A stretch of 64,000 nt of DNA from Paralichthys olivaceus. Lineage: Eukaryota; Chordata; Actinopteri; Pleuronectiformes; Paralichthyidae. The stretch covers positions 25,568,501 to 25,632,500 of the forward strand of contig NC_091094.1 in assembly GCF_024713975.1 (NCBI RefSeq). Reading direction: 5' to 3'. The notes beneath the pieces are model-generated. The model was not told where the DNA came from, searched no databases, and saw nothing but the letters and a program-made list of their open reading frames with translations. This document shows, one piece after another, positions 20,101-32,600 of this stretch (positions within the stretch are counted from its first letter, which is position 1; every line of letters starts with the position of its first letter). A program made the translations under genes and the position numbers.

Positions 20101-23100
20101 AAATACATTTCAAACAGTTTTATACACAGGCACATAAGATATTGTGAGAGCTTGTTTTTCTCTTTGATTTGTGGTGTGTTTTTTGATGATTAAAGCATTT
20201 GAGAGCTCAACTCAGACATTTGAAAAAACTAAATTGCTTTTTCAGTAGTAGAAACAGTTTGAAACGCACTGGTTTAGTCTGAAACAATGTGTTTTAATAG
20301 CTTGTTATATCATCTTTTGTCTAATATCTTAATTTTGAACAAAACTTTAATTAAACTAAAGCTGTCAAATAATAAATACATATTTGAGATTTACAGTATT
20401 TGCGACATTGTGTAGTGTAAACTGTCCAGTCTGCAGAAGTGGCGTAATCATATATCTCTTGCGGCGCAGAGATGAACTGGATGTGCTTCTGTTAACTAGG
20501 CAACAAAATAGACTTTTTTATTTTATTATCAAAATATCAAGCAACTAGCCAACATGTGGAGACCATATCTAGACTAATGCCAACCCCCTCCCCACACACA
20601 CTGTGAGTCTGGCTAAGTCTGGCTCCTTCTTTTGGACACTTGTCAGTTCAGAGACAAGGTACACGTAGTAAATCGGTTCTTGTGATATCATTTTAAGTTT
20701 TTGTCTTATCGAAAATCTAAGTTTCTGTGTTGTGCACCTGCAGATTAGCCTCCTGAAATAGTTCAGTTTAGAGAGCGTCAAAGTGAAGATTTAAAGTAGC
20801 CTGGTTCCTTCATGGGTTTCTGCAGCCAATTTGTTGTCTTTGTCAATTTCAACAGAAGCAGTGCTAACATTTCAGAAGTTTTGTGATATATTCTGGGTTC
20901 AGTTCTGGGTTTCGGCAGCTCGTGGACACATTTCCAATCAGACCTTAATGAAATGAGATAAGCCCTGTAAAGTTTGTGGAAAGTTGTTTCTGAAATGTCT
21001 TAATTTTAGTAGATGTTTAGATGCTTTTCACTCGATGGCCACCACATTACATGGTGGCCCTTAGCTGCAAAGGACAGCAAGGGCAATTCTCCTGTATCAA
21101 CAACCTCAAGTACAATAGGCAGAAAGAGAAAACAAAACCTTTTCATAAACAGAGTGTTCATACTATCAAGGACAGTTATCCTTACATGTACCACGTGGCT
21201 CCTTCTGCTGTGGCTGCAACAGCCAGACAAAAAGGAGGGGGACACACTTCATCCTTGTCTCTCTCACGTTGCTTTTAGGTCCAATAAGTACAAAGTAGAG
21301 GAAGGTGCTTTATAAGTAGCCAAACAGTATTTCAAATGAAATACAGTACGTACCTCCCCTTTCTTCTGAAATGTTTACTAACAGGTTTTTGTGATTGGGC
21401 CCATGTAGCCTCCATCACCACAGTTTAGCATACAGAAATAGCTTAGTTGGCAGAGTTAAACTAAAGGTCCTTGGTTCAATCCTTGGTTTAGACATTCCTT
21501 GATATACAGATATAAAATAGAAAGTGCTCTGTTGTGCCTGTTGTGGAAACCATATCTACACAGTGTAGCCTCCAGAACTGCAGTATCGCACGCTAAAATA
21601 GCTCAGTTTGGAGAGCGTTGAATGGAAGAGCTCAAGATCCCTCGTTTACTTCTTGGTTTCGGCAGCCAATCAGATGTGTTTCTCAAATTTAGCAGAAGTG
21701 ATGCCAACATTACTGTTGTGCCTTTAAGTATCGAGATATCTTTGCTCAAGACGTCCTGTGTTTCGCACAGTGTAATCTCCATATCACTTCAGTTTCACAT
21801 GCTGAAAAAGCTCCGTTGGGAGAGTGTTAGGCTGAAGAGCTGAAGGACCCTGATTCAATCCTGGGTTTTGGCAGCTGGTGAGCTGTCCTTGATATATGAC
21901 CTTGTTCTCTAGGGTTGTCAGTATTTAAAGAGAATATCAAAAGAAATAGAGTTTTGTGAATGCACAGACTTTTTGTTCGTGGGCATTGTCTCACTCTCAG
22001 TCTCTCTGTTCATCTTGCAGGTGGGAGTCATACTGGTGCAGTGCCTGTTGATGATCTTCTACACAAGCTGTGTGTTTCTCTTCATCGGTACTTGTTTGTT
22101 GGGACTGTGCATTAGCAGCGTGTTTCCCTCCATGCTTGCTTTTACAGAGGACATATTGGACTACAAAGGTAAAAAACAGACAGATACACAAGTACACTCA
22201 ACATATCAGTATCAACTCATCTCAGAAGTCACATGCTGTATATGCAGTATAGGGCTTAAAATGCTTAATTAACACACATCTAAATGTACTTCTATCAATG
22301 GAAGTTGAAATTGCTTGACAAATATGCTCTGAAAATAAGAAAGAAAGAAAGAAAGAAAAATAAATCATTAATTTAAAACATTTATTTATCTACTGTCACC
22401 GCTTATCTGAGCTCGGGTCACAGAGCTATCTGGCCAAGGGTTGGGTTGTCCCAGACATCCCTCTCCCTAACCACACTCTCCAGCTCTTACTGGTGGCTCT
22501 GAAGGTGTGTCAAGGCCAAATGGGATCTCTAGTCTCTCTGATGAGTTCTGTTCCATCCCCCGGGTTCTCCTCCCGGTTGGGTGTGCCCTGTAAACCTCTA
22601 AAGGAAGGCCCCCAGGAGGCATCCTAACCAGATGCCTGAACCACCTCAACTGTCCCCTTTCAACATGAAGGAGCGGCGTTCTTGTCCGTGCTCCCTCCTG
22701 ATGTTTAAACGCTACACCCTAACTCTACGGCTGAGCAATCTTGTTCAACCTCGTTTTTTCGGTCACTACCCAGAGCTCGTGACCACATGTGAGGGTGGGC
22801 ACGTCGATGCACTGCTAAATTGAGGGCTTTGCCTTGTGGCTCCTTCTTCACCAGATACTTCAACTCCTTCACTTGGGGCAGCAACTCACCCCCAACCCGT
22901 GATCTGATTATTTATTATGACTACATTACACTTTTATGTATTTGAGTTTTATTTCATTATTTAAAATATGTTATTATTTTTTATTTATTTTAGCATTTAT
23001 GTTTGATTTAGTTATTATTTACCGGTGACTACATTGTTTTCAGTCCTCTATAACCGAACACACTTTGTCTCTTTGTCTCTTGTGTGTCACAGGTTGTGCC

Positions 23101-25705
23101 ACAACTGTCCTGGTGACCAGCGCCAGCACAGGAGAGATGGTGCTGCAGCTGCTTGTAGGATCGGTAAGAAGTCTCTCAGGACTCTGTGTGAACACATGTC
23201 CTATTGTTCCCAGTAATGACGACATTCAACACAATGCTCCATCATTACTGTGGAATAGGTTTCTATGCCACTAATGCATATTTGATAACAATAAATACAA
23301 GAAAGCCTGGTGTGGACCTCAGTTCTAACATCATTGTAAAATTGTATCAGCAGTATTCAGAACAATGCACTGCCGTGAGAAACCTGTATTCTGTAGCCAC
23401 GTTACTCTTTACGGTTAAAACCTCACTCTCTGTATGTGCATGTGTGCATGTGTCCCTCTTACTTCAGATAATCCACAGTCATGGCAGCTACGCATTCCTG
23501 TTGTGTGCTACAATATCCTCCTTCCTCAGCTTCTGCTTTTTCCTGCTGCTCATCTATGTCCAGTCCATCTACAGAAACTGCAGCGCAGGTAAACACACAC
23601 CTGAGGACTGACACTCCGACAACTCTCGGCACTTTGAGTAAAGGCTTCAGAAGCTGTACATGTGTTCCTGTTATAAATGGTGTCACGTTGCAGCAGGAGA
23701 AAGTAGCGTATGTTATTTCTTTTGACTGTGAAATAAAGAAATAAAGAAGTGACAGGCCAAACCAAAGCAGGTACACAGTGGATCACAGACACAGCAGCAG
23801 CAGCAGCAACATAAGCAAGACAGGTCTGTGTACTCAAAGAGGAAAAGGGTGTGAAAGGTAATTAAAAGAGACTATTATAGCGGCGTTGTAAGATGTGATG
23901 GGTGGAGTGTTGTCTCTGCTTCTTTGCTCTTTCGTCAGTGTCGTAATCAGGGAAAGTGTGTTGGATCTTTTCTCTCCTCGTTAAGATTAGTTTTAAGTTA
24001 CACACAATTGAAATTTACCTTGCTCTCCCTCAGATCACACACACACACAACACATGCATTACAGAGGGAGAGCAGGGCAGCCATTGTACGGCGCCCAAAC
24101 CCATTGTATCTCATCAGGCTCTGTAGTTAACTGCTCTGTGCTTTTGGAGTGACATGGCTGAAGTTGATCCCAGAGCTATGAATCACAACAAGTAAACACA
24201 ATGACATTTTATGACAGAGGAAGGCACCTTTAATGGTACTATATAAAGATGGAAGTGCGAGGTAAAGATATCAACATCCATTAAGAGTTTTAAACATTGA
24301 AATGTTGTGATCATGGCCATCAAGGTTGTCCAGTTAGGAGAAACTGAAGCTCTTTAAGGTCTCTGGTTTGTAACTCAGTTGGGGGCAGAGTGCTGCTAGT
24401 TCATGTTAGTGAATGTGGACACTGTGTACAACCACCACACACATAAACTATATATGATATTTTCAAAATAGAAACAAAGATTAAGGAAGAATATTGCCAC
24501 GAATGCAAAAAAGAGCACAAACAACTGTCAAGGTCCCTTAAAATATGCCTGATTTTTCCAGCCAGCATTAGTCCTTGGGAATTCAGTGAAAATGTAAAAA
24601 AAAACTCCCTATGTCGCAACGTTATAGCCATTGAAAGAAAATTCCATAGTCCAGCCTTTGTTTGGATCTGTGCCAAAAGTTCATCTGTTCTTCCCTGACC
24701 CATGTCCCACCCTCACGTTTCAAGAAACTCTGTTAAGTAGTTTTTGCGAAAAAAGAAACAACAATGAAAACATAACCTCCATGGCAGAGGTAATAACACC
24801 ACTTGTGTGTGATGGAGGTCACTGGTTTTTGAAAAACCACAGAGACAAGATCATTATGCAGAGCGGTGGCAATTACATTACATTACATTTATGGGGTCAG
24901 AAAATAGTTTATTTTCTGAAAGGAGGAAGTCTGATTTCTTTGAGTTTATTTTTCTTTTAGGCTAACCTGCTCTTGTGTGACTTATTTTATTAAAAACAGG
25001 AACCAGAAATAGTTTAACCGAAACTAAAGCTTAAATGTGCATCATGATGTGGCTTCATACATAGTTAAATATTAACCATACGATCAGTTCTGCAGGTATC
25101 TTTTCAGAATGGAGTTGGTTTGAATACACTATCATGAGAAGACCAATCTGCTCCCAGGACATTTAAAGCTTTATAATATATTTCACTCTTCACAAGAATC
25201 CAGATTCATTGGAACTGTAAACAAGAACTCACTGGTTGTGTAGCAGTTAGCAGCTCATGATACAATTATAGATGGACTGGAATATTTGGTAAATGTGACT
25301 TTCTCATAAATTTCACAAATCAAAACTTCTCTTCTGATAAGCATTTGTTAGAACACATCGTAGAAAATGTAAGTTTAAATAAGACAATACATATTTAACA
25401 TAACCTTCATTTTATTGTATTGAGTAGCTTTATTAATTCAATATATCAGCTAAACTAATATGTCCATACTGGTGTCATGGTGTTTGTGATAATACAGCTG
25501 TACATACCTCTGATCCAAAGTGACTGCTTCTTCCTAGTCTTAAGTTTGGTTGGTGCAACCAGCCTCAGAATGTTTGGCTTGTGGTTGAACTCCATCAGCA
25601 GCAGACTGCATGATGTCAGTATTCAACTGATCAACACTGTTTTTTCTCTCAGAATCCTCTGCAAACATGGACATGACAGAGAAGCCACAGACGGCAGGCT
25701 CGTGA
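14132..25705 (+). CDS. mfsd4a: Major facilitator superfamily domain-containing 4A
   Basis: Putative solute transporter with the 12-helix MFS fold in a membrane; the substrate is not established. Ten coding exons: 14132-14364, 16489-16687, 16870-17124, 18218-18344, 18431-18546, 19066-19239, 22021-22168, 23093-23163, 23468-23588, 25653-25705. All have GT-AG borders and matching phases, summing to 1497 bases (498 residues plus stop); human MFSD4A is about 514. Recognisable blocks are LTYWSVFFSFGLCIAFLGPT in helix 1, LDLRCQTQSTL, GVIDTIANWQLVKLYEKDSA, RVSYAFWIMALIN, FPSMLAFTED and GCATTVLVTSASTGEMVLQ. The extracellular loop in exon 3 has several N-x-S/T sites. The ATG at 14132 has G at -3 and gives an N-terminus the same length as the human one; an upstream in-frame ATG at 14081 would read through the GT repeat. 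The short last exon encodes a hydrophilic tail. mfsd4a and the paralogue mfsd4b differ; blocks favour 4A. It faces elk4 tail to tail. Confidence 0.95.
15370..15412. repeat. Perfect 16-bp inverted repeat (hairpin) in mfsd4a intron 1
   Basis: The arms 15370-15385 and 15397-15412 are exact reverse complements (core CAACTCCCAGCT / AGCTGGGAGTTG) separated by an 11-base loop. No T-run follows it and it is not at a gene end, so a terminator role is not suggested. Confidence 0.9.
15515..15640. repeat. Dispersed repeat, first of two copies
   Basis: Shares CACCCACTAACATCTGGC and then AGGTTTTTATCAGCT, in the same order and orientation, with 49160-49320. It lies in mfsd4a intron 1. Class unknown; boundaries are approximate. 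Confidence 0.5.
15755..15815 (+). repeat. Non-LTR retrotransposon 3' tail fragment (L2/CR1-like)
   Basis: The stretch GAAAGGCGCCTATAAATAAA followed by ATATATTATCATTCTTCTT resembles the 3' end shared by many fish L2-type LINEs and their SINEs (a GCGC-TATAAATAAAAT tail). Assignment is by remembered consensus; only the tail is present. Confidence 0.5.
20752..20824 (+). pseudogene. tRNA-Phe-like sequence, decayed copy 1
   Basis: A 73-base stretch colinear with vertebrate tRNA-Phe(GAA): GAAATAGTTCAGTT at the D-arm side, GTGAAGAT retaining a GAA anticodon triplet, CTGGTTCC at the T arm and GGGTTTCTGCA at the 3' end. Box B and several stems carry mismatches, so a working tRNA is unlikely. The flank after the 3' end (gcagccaatttgttgtcttt) resembles the flank of copy 4. 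Confidence 0.75.
20896..20918 (+). pseudogene. tRNA-Phe-like sequence, 3' fragment (copy 2)
   Basis: Only the T-arm and 3' acceptor part remains (GGTTCAGTTCTGGGTTTCGGCA-like). It lies about 95 bases beyond copy 1 and has the same GGCAGC junction with its 3' flank as the other copies. Confidence 0.6.
21431..21494 (+). pseudogene. tRNA-Phe-like sequence, internally deleted copy 3
   Basis: Begins GAAATAGCTTAGTTGG and continues into AACTAAAGGTCCTTGG, TTCAATCC and a diverged acceptor end. About nine bases spanning the anticodon loop are missing, so this copy cannot encode tRNA-Phe. Confidence 0.7.
21592..21664 (+). pseudogene. tRNA-Phe-like sequence, decayed copy 4
   Basis: Seventy-three bases: box A TAGCTCAGTTTGGAGAGCG is well kept, a GAA triplet sits at the anticodon position, and the 3' end reads GGTTTCGGCA. 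The T arm (TCGTTTACTTC) has lost box B. The 3' flank resembles that of copy 1, which argues for duplication of a tRNA plus spacer rather than separate insertions. Confidence 0.75.
21801..21873 (+). pseudogene. tRNA-Phe-like sequence, best-preserved copy 5
   Basis: Seventy-three bases starting GCTGAAAAAGCTCCGTTGGG and ending TGGGTTTTGGCA. The acceptor stem can pair throughout if G-U pairs are allowed, and CTGAAGA keeps the anticodon loop. The anticodon stem has one mismatch, and box B reads TGATTCAATCC instead of GGTTC-type. Probably a pseudogene, but the most likely of the array to be transcribed. Confidence 0.75.
22338..22358. repeat. (GAAA)n microsatellite
   Basis: Five GAAA units in mfsd4a intron 7, next to the LINE remnant that follows. 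Confidence 0.85.
22390..22905 (-). mobile_element. Truncated non-LTR retrotransposon (LINE) remnant
   Basis: On the minus strand the frame at 22467-22649 reads MRWFRHLVRMPPGGLPLEVY and then RAHPTGRRTRGM. This is the pattern of the C-terminal end of a reverse-transcriptase ORF very common in fish (R-W-F-GHLVRMPPGRLP...PTGRR-RG). Upstream on the same strand (22700-22900) the DNA also matches the familiar segment of that family encoding the region before it, but with frame breaks and deletions. It is a dead 5'-truncated copy inside mfsd4a intron 7. Confidence 0.75.
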
Positions 25706-28700
25706 TCTGAGGCTCCGTCAGGGACCAGGGGACACGGTGTGGACAACAAAGAGGGAGAACCGTCTCAGGGAAACTGGCCTCCCCTCATTTCTCCCTTGAG
25801 CCAGGACGCAGAGCTGCATCCTGTCCTCCTCCAGCGGAACACTTTTTAAACTAAAGACAGAGACTTCTACTTTCAAGCCTGATGATCAAACAGCAGCTCT
25901 ATGGATGTGCAATAGCTGAATTCATTTTTGGCACAATCATTTCTTGCAATACATTATAACTCTGCTGCAGCTCGATGCAAAAGACACTTTAATGATTATT
26001 CACTTTTTCAGTGTGAATGAAATGAAGATTAAGATTGATTGTGGAGGTGAATGTGTTCCTACTGTTAAAACATGACTTGGGTCAGTAAGCAGCAGTGCTG
26101 TGGGTTCTTGGTGGTGGACCAGTTTGTTATTATAATAATGCAATGTCATAATAATGTAGTTTATAACTTATGTAAATGTAATGATATGATCACAAATTGA
26201 GTATTGATCTATATAAGCTCCAGGTTGTGTCTGGAGTCTAATAAGATACAGAGAAACCTCAAAAACGCGCACGCACGCACGCACACACACACAGGGTAAT
26301 GACAGAATGGAGTAAATGTGGTCAGTTAGAGATCTTTTATTACTGGTCTCACGTATCTCTTCCATCATAAACACTTCCTCTTAACGTGTCACACATCAAT
26401 ACGCCACTTAAGACAAGTAGCTTGTAAACATTTGAAAAAAGCTTCAAACAAATAGAGAACTGGACAAAACAAAGCAGGAACAATGTCATTTCTTTTTTTT
26501 AAAACAAGATTTTACAATTCAAGATAAGCTGAAGGAAAAACACCATCAGAAAATACAAACGAACAAATACGCTGATGACACATCTTGATGGGGGAAAGTT
26601 TTAAATGGGCTTCAGGGTTATTTTCCCTCAATTGTTTAGTTCTTATTGCAAAAGTGTAATATAAGCGACCAAATCTTTGGGCTCAAATATAAATTCAAAT
26701 AAATAAATATTGTGTGGTACTGCCAAATTACAATGAAGGTGAGGTAAACTACATCATATGTGCTGTAGAAGATTAGATTGAACTCTTGTTTTGTGGTATA
26801 AAATCTTAAGTGCATAAATGTATCCTCCCTTTGGGAATATATACATTTTTCAATAAGCAAACGTTAACATGTCATCAAATCTGAGTCATAGAAAAGCCAC
26901 AGAATCCAATACTACAGGAACCCCTACATTTTTAAGTGCAAACGTTTCATCACAACATCTGCATGTACAATATCAACACTATATCAAAACACTTCACATA
27001 TAAAAACATAGATTTAGATATCTCCCCATAAGGCTTTGATTTCCTTTAAAAAAAAAAAAAAAAGCCAACCACAGGGCCACCGCTGCCCACCTCCACAAGA
27101 GGAAAACAACATATTGAAAAACACATGCACAGAGAAACCAAAATAGCAGACATCTAACTATCTGGCCAATACAAAAATAGAAATTAATCTTAAAATTCTA
27201 TTGGTGTTACAGGAAAATAAAAGATTACACGAAATGATACAGGTTTTTATCCCTCTATATACTGTATGTATATATATATGTATATACATATATTCTGAGT
27301 AGATCTGTTATCAAAAACGCTTAATAGCAGGTCGGAAAGTTTGTCCAGGTTCAGTTTTAGGTGCTGTGCATATTAACCCACGCTGCCGTCTGTATGTCGA
27401 GTGATGCAACCTTAAGAGCATTGCAGCAGACAATGTAGCAGTGAGCTCACACACACTCAACATCCCTGTGAAGTTTTACTCCAAACTTTCTCTGGCCTCT
27501 GGTTTGGTCTACTCAAAGATATGGCATAAAAACAAACAGGAGCGCTGTCGTATACCGTTAAATCTGTACTCCTCCACTTTGGGGAGAGAAACTTGAGCTT
27601 GGCTGTGGTAAGGCACCATGTATCAATGATGGGCGGCAGGTTGGGGGGAGGATAATGTCTGTAGGTTAAGTAAAAGTGAGCAAAGTCCCCCCCCACAAGA
27701 TTCATTGGTCATCCATCCCTGGGTTAGAAAGTGACACTTGGGTAAACACACACTGGTGTGTTGTATGTATTGTGTAAACAAGCGTGATGTACAATATCCA
27801 TGTTTAATAGCATAGAAAGTTGGGATCTACCTGGCGAGTCTGTGTCTCAGACTTATGGCTTCAAAGTAGAAAACAGGTGCAGACCTTTCATGGCTAATCA
27901 ACTAGACAAGAAAGATTTAGGGGACAGGAAGGTACTTGAAAGTTCTGGAGTGTTTCTACATTGCCGTGATTAAAGGTCAATGTATTTCAGATTTGTTAAA
28001 GTGAAAGAGTCTAGGTACTAAGATGAGTAGGGTTTAGTCTGGGTTTCAGTAGCTGCACTAACACTGCAAGCAATAAAACGTCAAAGCCTGTCATTTACAA
28101 GAATAAAGGAAAGTGACACTGAAACTGACGAACAAGTTTCCAAGGTCTGCTGTGATTTTCATTCACGAGGAACAGTTCTTTCTGCAGTCACTTCCACAAC
28201 AGACATGCAGGTAAATGGTCTGTATTTACATAGCACTTTTCTAGTCTTGTTGACCACTGCCATTGACCCATTCACACACACATTCATACAGTGCATCTAT
28301 TAGCAGCACATAAATACACTGAACATGCATTATTACCACAAATTAGATAAGAAGGTGGAAACCTCTCTCATGTCTGTCTAGAAGTAGCTATATAGCTGGA
28401 GCCAGCATGTTGTTTTTTCACTTGGGATTTTGTAAATATTAAAGAATTTGTAGCTGCCAGGCAAACTCCGACGCAGTCACCACCCAACTGCCTCCCAATA
28501 AAAAATGTACACACATATTTGTATTAAAATACACAAATAATAGTGTTTATTGGTGGGTTTAAGAGGTTTTGTTACCCTCAGACTAAGCTCAGCTAGCCAT
28601 TTACCCATTTCCAGCTTTTGTGCTAAGCCAAGGAAGCTACATGTCTCCTGGTCAAACATGAGAGCTGTTAATCAATCTTCTTATTTAACTCTCAATTGTA

Positions 28701-29679
28701 TTTCTAAAAATTTGAAACTACTGAATTATGTCTGCCTTTAACAATTAATGGTTAGGTTAAAAAGGCAACATCAGAGCAGTAAGACGTTCATGGTTTGTGA
28801 GTTTCTAATTGCAGGGTCGATGCTCAGAAAGGGTTATGGCTTCACTTTGTGTCATTGAAAGCGCACTGGCTTTCATGGCTATTCTACTACATACACACAC
28901 ACTAGAACAGTTACATAGAGGCGTGATTCAAGGTTTCGGCTCGGATTATGGCCACACGTCACAATAAGACAGTCAAGGTAAAAGTCCCGTTGGATATGGC
29001 TATAGCAACGCAGAGCAGCTGAAGGCAATGCTTGACACTGAAGTTCAGGTAGAAGATTAAAGAGCTGCAGAAACACATGCGAGTTACATGAGTATAAGGA
29101 CAGCGCAACAAAAAGGAGCAGAGTCTGTCAGTAGAGGAGATATTTGATTGGGAACCGATAACAATAAAAAGAAGGAGTCTTTTTTGGCAGTAACTGTTGC
29201 ACAAGATAAGAAGGGAGCTCTAAAGGAAAGGTTGAGATATCTGCAATTTCACTTGTCTTGTGGTCCAAGTGTGAGGCAGATTGTGGCTGCCGAGGGTCTG
29301 ATCCACATGCACAGTTGCCATGGAAATTCCTCCATCCTTTGAACTGCCGTGACTGAGGATCCCAAAAAGCCAGACAAAAATACTATGTAAGTGCGCACAG
29401 AGCAGCGGCATCAGTGTGTGAGTGCAGTACGTCATCCTCAGGGTGTAAATGCTAAATGCCATGAAAAAACTGGACTAGAAGACTGGACTCCTCAGCTTCT
29501 CCCTCAACACAGCAGATTGTAGTGAACTTTCAAGCACCAGTGTGAGGGGGAATGGCAATGACAGAGCTCCCACATTAATGTCCTGGATGTGGGAGCAGGA
29601 GATGGAGCTCTGGGGTGGTGGGGTGGGGAGAGTCTTACTGTCTGGGTCCAAACATGGTGATGCTGTGGGCGGCTGCACT
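25706..29679. other. Tail-to-tail interval between mfsd4a and elk4
   Basis: Holds the 3' UTR of mfsd4a at its left end and that of elk4 at its right end. Plus-strand AATAAA signals lie at 26698-26703 and 26702-26707, and a minus-strand signal (TTTATT on the plus strand) at 26336-26341. If both were used the two transcripts would overlap. A CG/CA microsatellite is at about 26266-26292 and an AT-rich TATA/TGTA tract at 27256-27295. No coding exon was recognised. Confidence 0.6.
28211..28330 (-). repeat. SINE-like repeat, partial copy (family of 39963-40200)
   Basis: Starts GTAAATGGTCTGTATTTACA, then GCACTTTTCTAGTCTTG, CCCATTCACA and ATTCATACAGTGCATCTATT. These are the same blocks, in reverse orientation, as the right half of 39963-40200. 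It lacks the tRNA-like head. Confidence 0.7.
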
Positions 29680-32600
29680 CTATGTCTTTTGAGGGTCTGG
29701 TGAAATGGGGCCAGGCGTGTTGGTCCCATCTGTGCTGTGTACAGGGATCTGGAACTGGGGGGTGAGGACCGACGGAAACTGGAACAGGTGGCCTCCCTGG
29801 CGCCGTGTGGCTGGGCTGAGTGGAGCGACAGGACTGAGCGTGCTCCAGAAGTGGATGTTGGACAGCAGAGGACTGGGAGTCAGCAACAGAGTGGGAGTCT
29901 GAGGAGGAAGACATACAAGAAAGACTCATGTCACTTTCATTACAATGTGAACAATTTACATTTGCTTACGAATCGTCTTAATATTGTTAATACGTTTTAC
30001 TTGGTAACTATAGGCCACAAAATCCCAGTATCCCTTGGGCTCTAGCATCTATGAGAAGTATCAACACCATTATAACCCTGGTTCCCAAGAATCACTGTCT
30101 ACAACTGTCATTTGTTCAGACACTTAAATACATGTGGTGGTGTTGAGCCCACTTACAGCTCTTGGAGAGCCAGTAAACCATTTAGAGTTCAGGGGATAGA
30201 GGTAATCTTTGCAGATAACAAACTACATGTTCAAGTCCATACATCTTGTGTGAAAGATCGCATTAATTCACGTGCTCTATGACCTCCGTCAGTGACAGAG
30301 GAACCTTTTGCAAGTAGTTTCTGAAGACCACAAATCAAATGGATCCACATAACTATCCCTTCTTATAGCAATGTTAGTAACATCCAATTTTCTGATGATG
30401 TGCTACTTTAATTAAAAATCATCTAGTTTGGTGTCAGTCATAACAGAAAGGAACATCAATCACTAATCTATAATGAGCAGACCATTCCACCTATATAAGG
30501 TAAAAACAACCTGTGAACAACAGGATACTATACATATGAGATTGTACCTCTACACAATGGCCTATACAGCTTGTTTAAGCGCATATTTGATTTTAATGAT
30601 GCATTACATGCAAATGTACACACACACACGCATACACAGATGATTGCATGTGATCAGTACAACAAAGTACATCACAGGCCTTTGAATAAATATTAGTTTT
30701 CTCACCCGTCACATTTAATTGCACTAGGTCTGTAATCACTTATATATGTATATTCTAGGTTTTAGTGGAATTCTTAAACGAATCATAATGTCACTAACTG
30801 GGTCAAATTTGAAGATACTGAACACAAGAGTAATTGACACGCTAGTAAAAACTTTTATCAACATGAATTTGTTTTGATCATCAAGAAACCAACTCAACAG
30901 CCTCCTCCTATATGACCAAGAGACACTACTTTCAGTCAGTCACTGACGAAGAAGAGAAATCACAGTGGAACTCCTGGCTCTCTGAGCTGTGGATCCCATG
31001 ACTGAAGCTGCACTGACCTACTGCAAACAGACAGAATAATATACAACACTATCGGAATCAGCAGATCTAATAGACGTAGACATTTGCACAGTAGCTAATA
31101 GTCATGTGTCTATAAACAGCATCAGCAGGATTAAATTAAACAACAAAACTAGACCAAACAGCAAAGCATCAAAGGATAAATGCAGCTCTGCTGCCACCTA
31201 CTGGTCACAAACACTAAATGCTGTTCTCTATGCAAAACCTATTCTTGACTGTTTAATTTACTGTTTGATGTTTTTCTATTTACCTACAGTCTAAGTTTAC
31301 TCTACTAAGTAAGAGGTCTAACCGCTTCACCACAATACAAGGAGATGCACATAATTGCATGGTAAACACTTCAGCAGTTAACACTGAGCTTTGTTAAATA
31401 AATTATTTGTTAAAAAATCTGGTAAAACAAACTTTTTATATGCAGCTCTGCAGCTGTTTCTGGACATTCAATGATCGTCTAATGGCATGATAATTTTAAG
31501 GTGTCAGGAAATTAAATAAAAAAGAGGACACCTCATATCATTCAAACAGTACAGTCAAAGCAAACTATGCTATAAGACATCAAAAAAGTTATGAAGTAAG
31601 AGGATGCCCCACTGTTTAGTCTAAGCTTGAAATTATGATATTTCATTAAAAATCACTGAATTCTTTTCTATTTGCCGAATCTGTAAAGACACAATTCTGT
31701 GATCTCAGCTAAGAAGCCATGTGTAATGTGACACAAACAGTCACATGACAAAAATGATGCCACAATCATTCACACAAGGACGTGAGTATATTTTAACATA
31801 AGATCTCAAAGATGCAGAAATAATTATATATGTAGAGCACATGAAACCCCAATTTGTATATTTCAATTAACACTCAAAATATTTCATTTTATTTTAGTTG
31901 TTTTTAAATGAGTGATGTAGCATTATAAACGGGACATTTTTGATGTCTGTGCTGCTTCCATAAAGATTGCAGGACTTTACATTGCAGTGAGCCACAGTCA
32001 GGACTGCAGACAATATGTTGTGCTTCTCACAAATGATTCAGGCTACTGCTCGACAGCAGGTGCTCTGTGGAATGGATGCTGCCATGTTGACAGAAAAAGT
32101 TTTTACATGCTGTGGCAGAAAGAAATTGGGCCATTTGATTGTCTTACTTCTGTAGCTGAAAGCATGTAGCTTGGTGCTACATGCTTTCAGCTACAGAATT
32201 ATACACACATTACACAATTTCTTTATTATCAACATATTCAATCTAGTCGAGACAGGTTTTGTGGCGCTAACGTGATTCTCTCCCTCATGAGCCTGAAATG
32301 AAATGCTCACCAAATCAGCATTTCAATCTTCTGTCAAGTTCATTCATATTCGCGTGAGTTGACACATTGACTTTTCTGCTGTTGCTTTCAAGTGCCGTCT
32401 TCACACACATCACTCTTGCAAACTGGTATCATGAAATGTTTTAATGTTTTTAACAGTCTGATCACTTTACCCAACTGTCCAACTATTTCATTTTCTTGCT
32501 GCTGTGTTTGGTTTTTGTTTAAGTGTAACCTCAAGTAAAATTCTCTTCAAAACCTCAGGAAAAAGACCCCACTCACCTGTAGCATTGCTGGTGTGAGAGA

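Noticed and set aside
21801..21873. Functional tRNA-Phe gene
   Set aside because: The box B motif is altered and stems carry mismatches; called a pseudogene pending a covariance-model score.
29504..29929. 141-codon minus-strand frame as a separate gene
   Set aside because: It is an alternate frame over the last elk4 exon; the Elk4 frame has the conserved [17 protein letters not shown] block.
32148..32198. microRNA precursor
   Set aside because: The stem is perfect with only a 5-base loop and lies in an intron without the usual mismatched stem and larger terminal loop; kept only as an unexplained inverted repeat.
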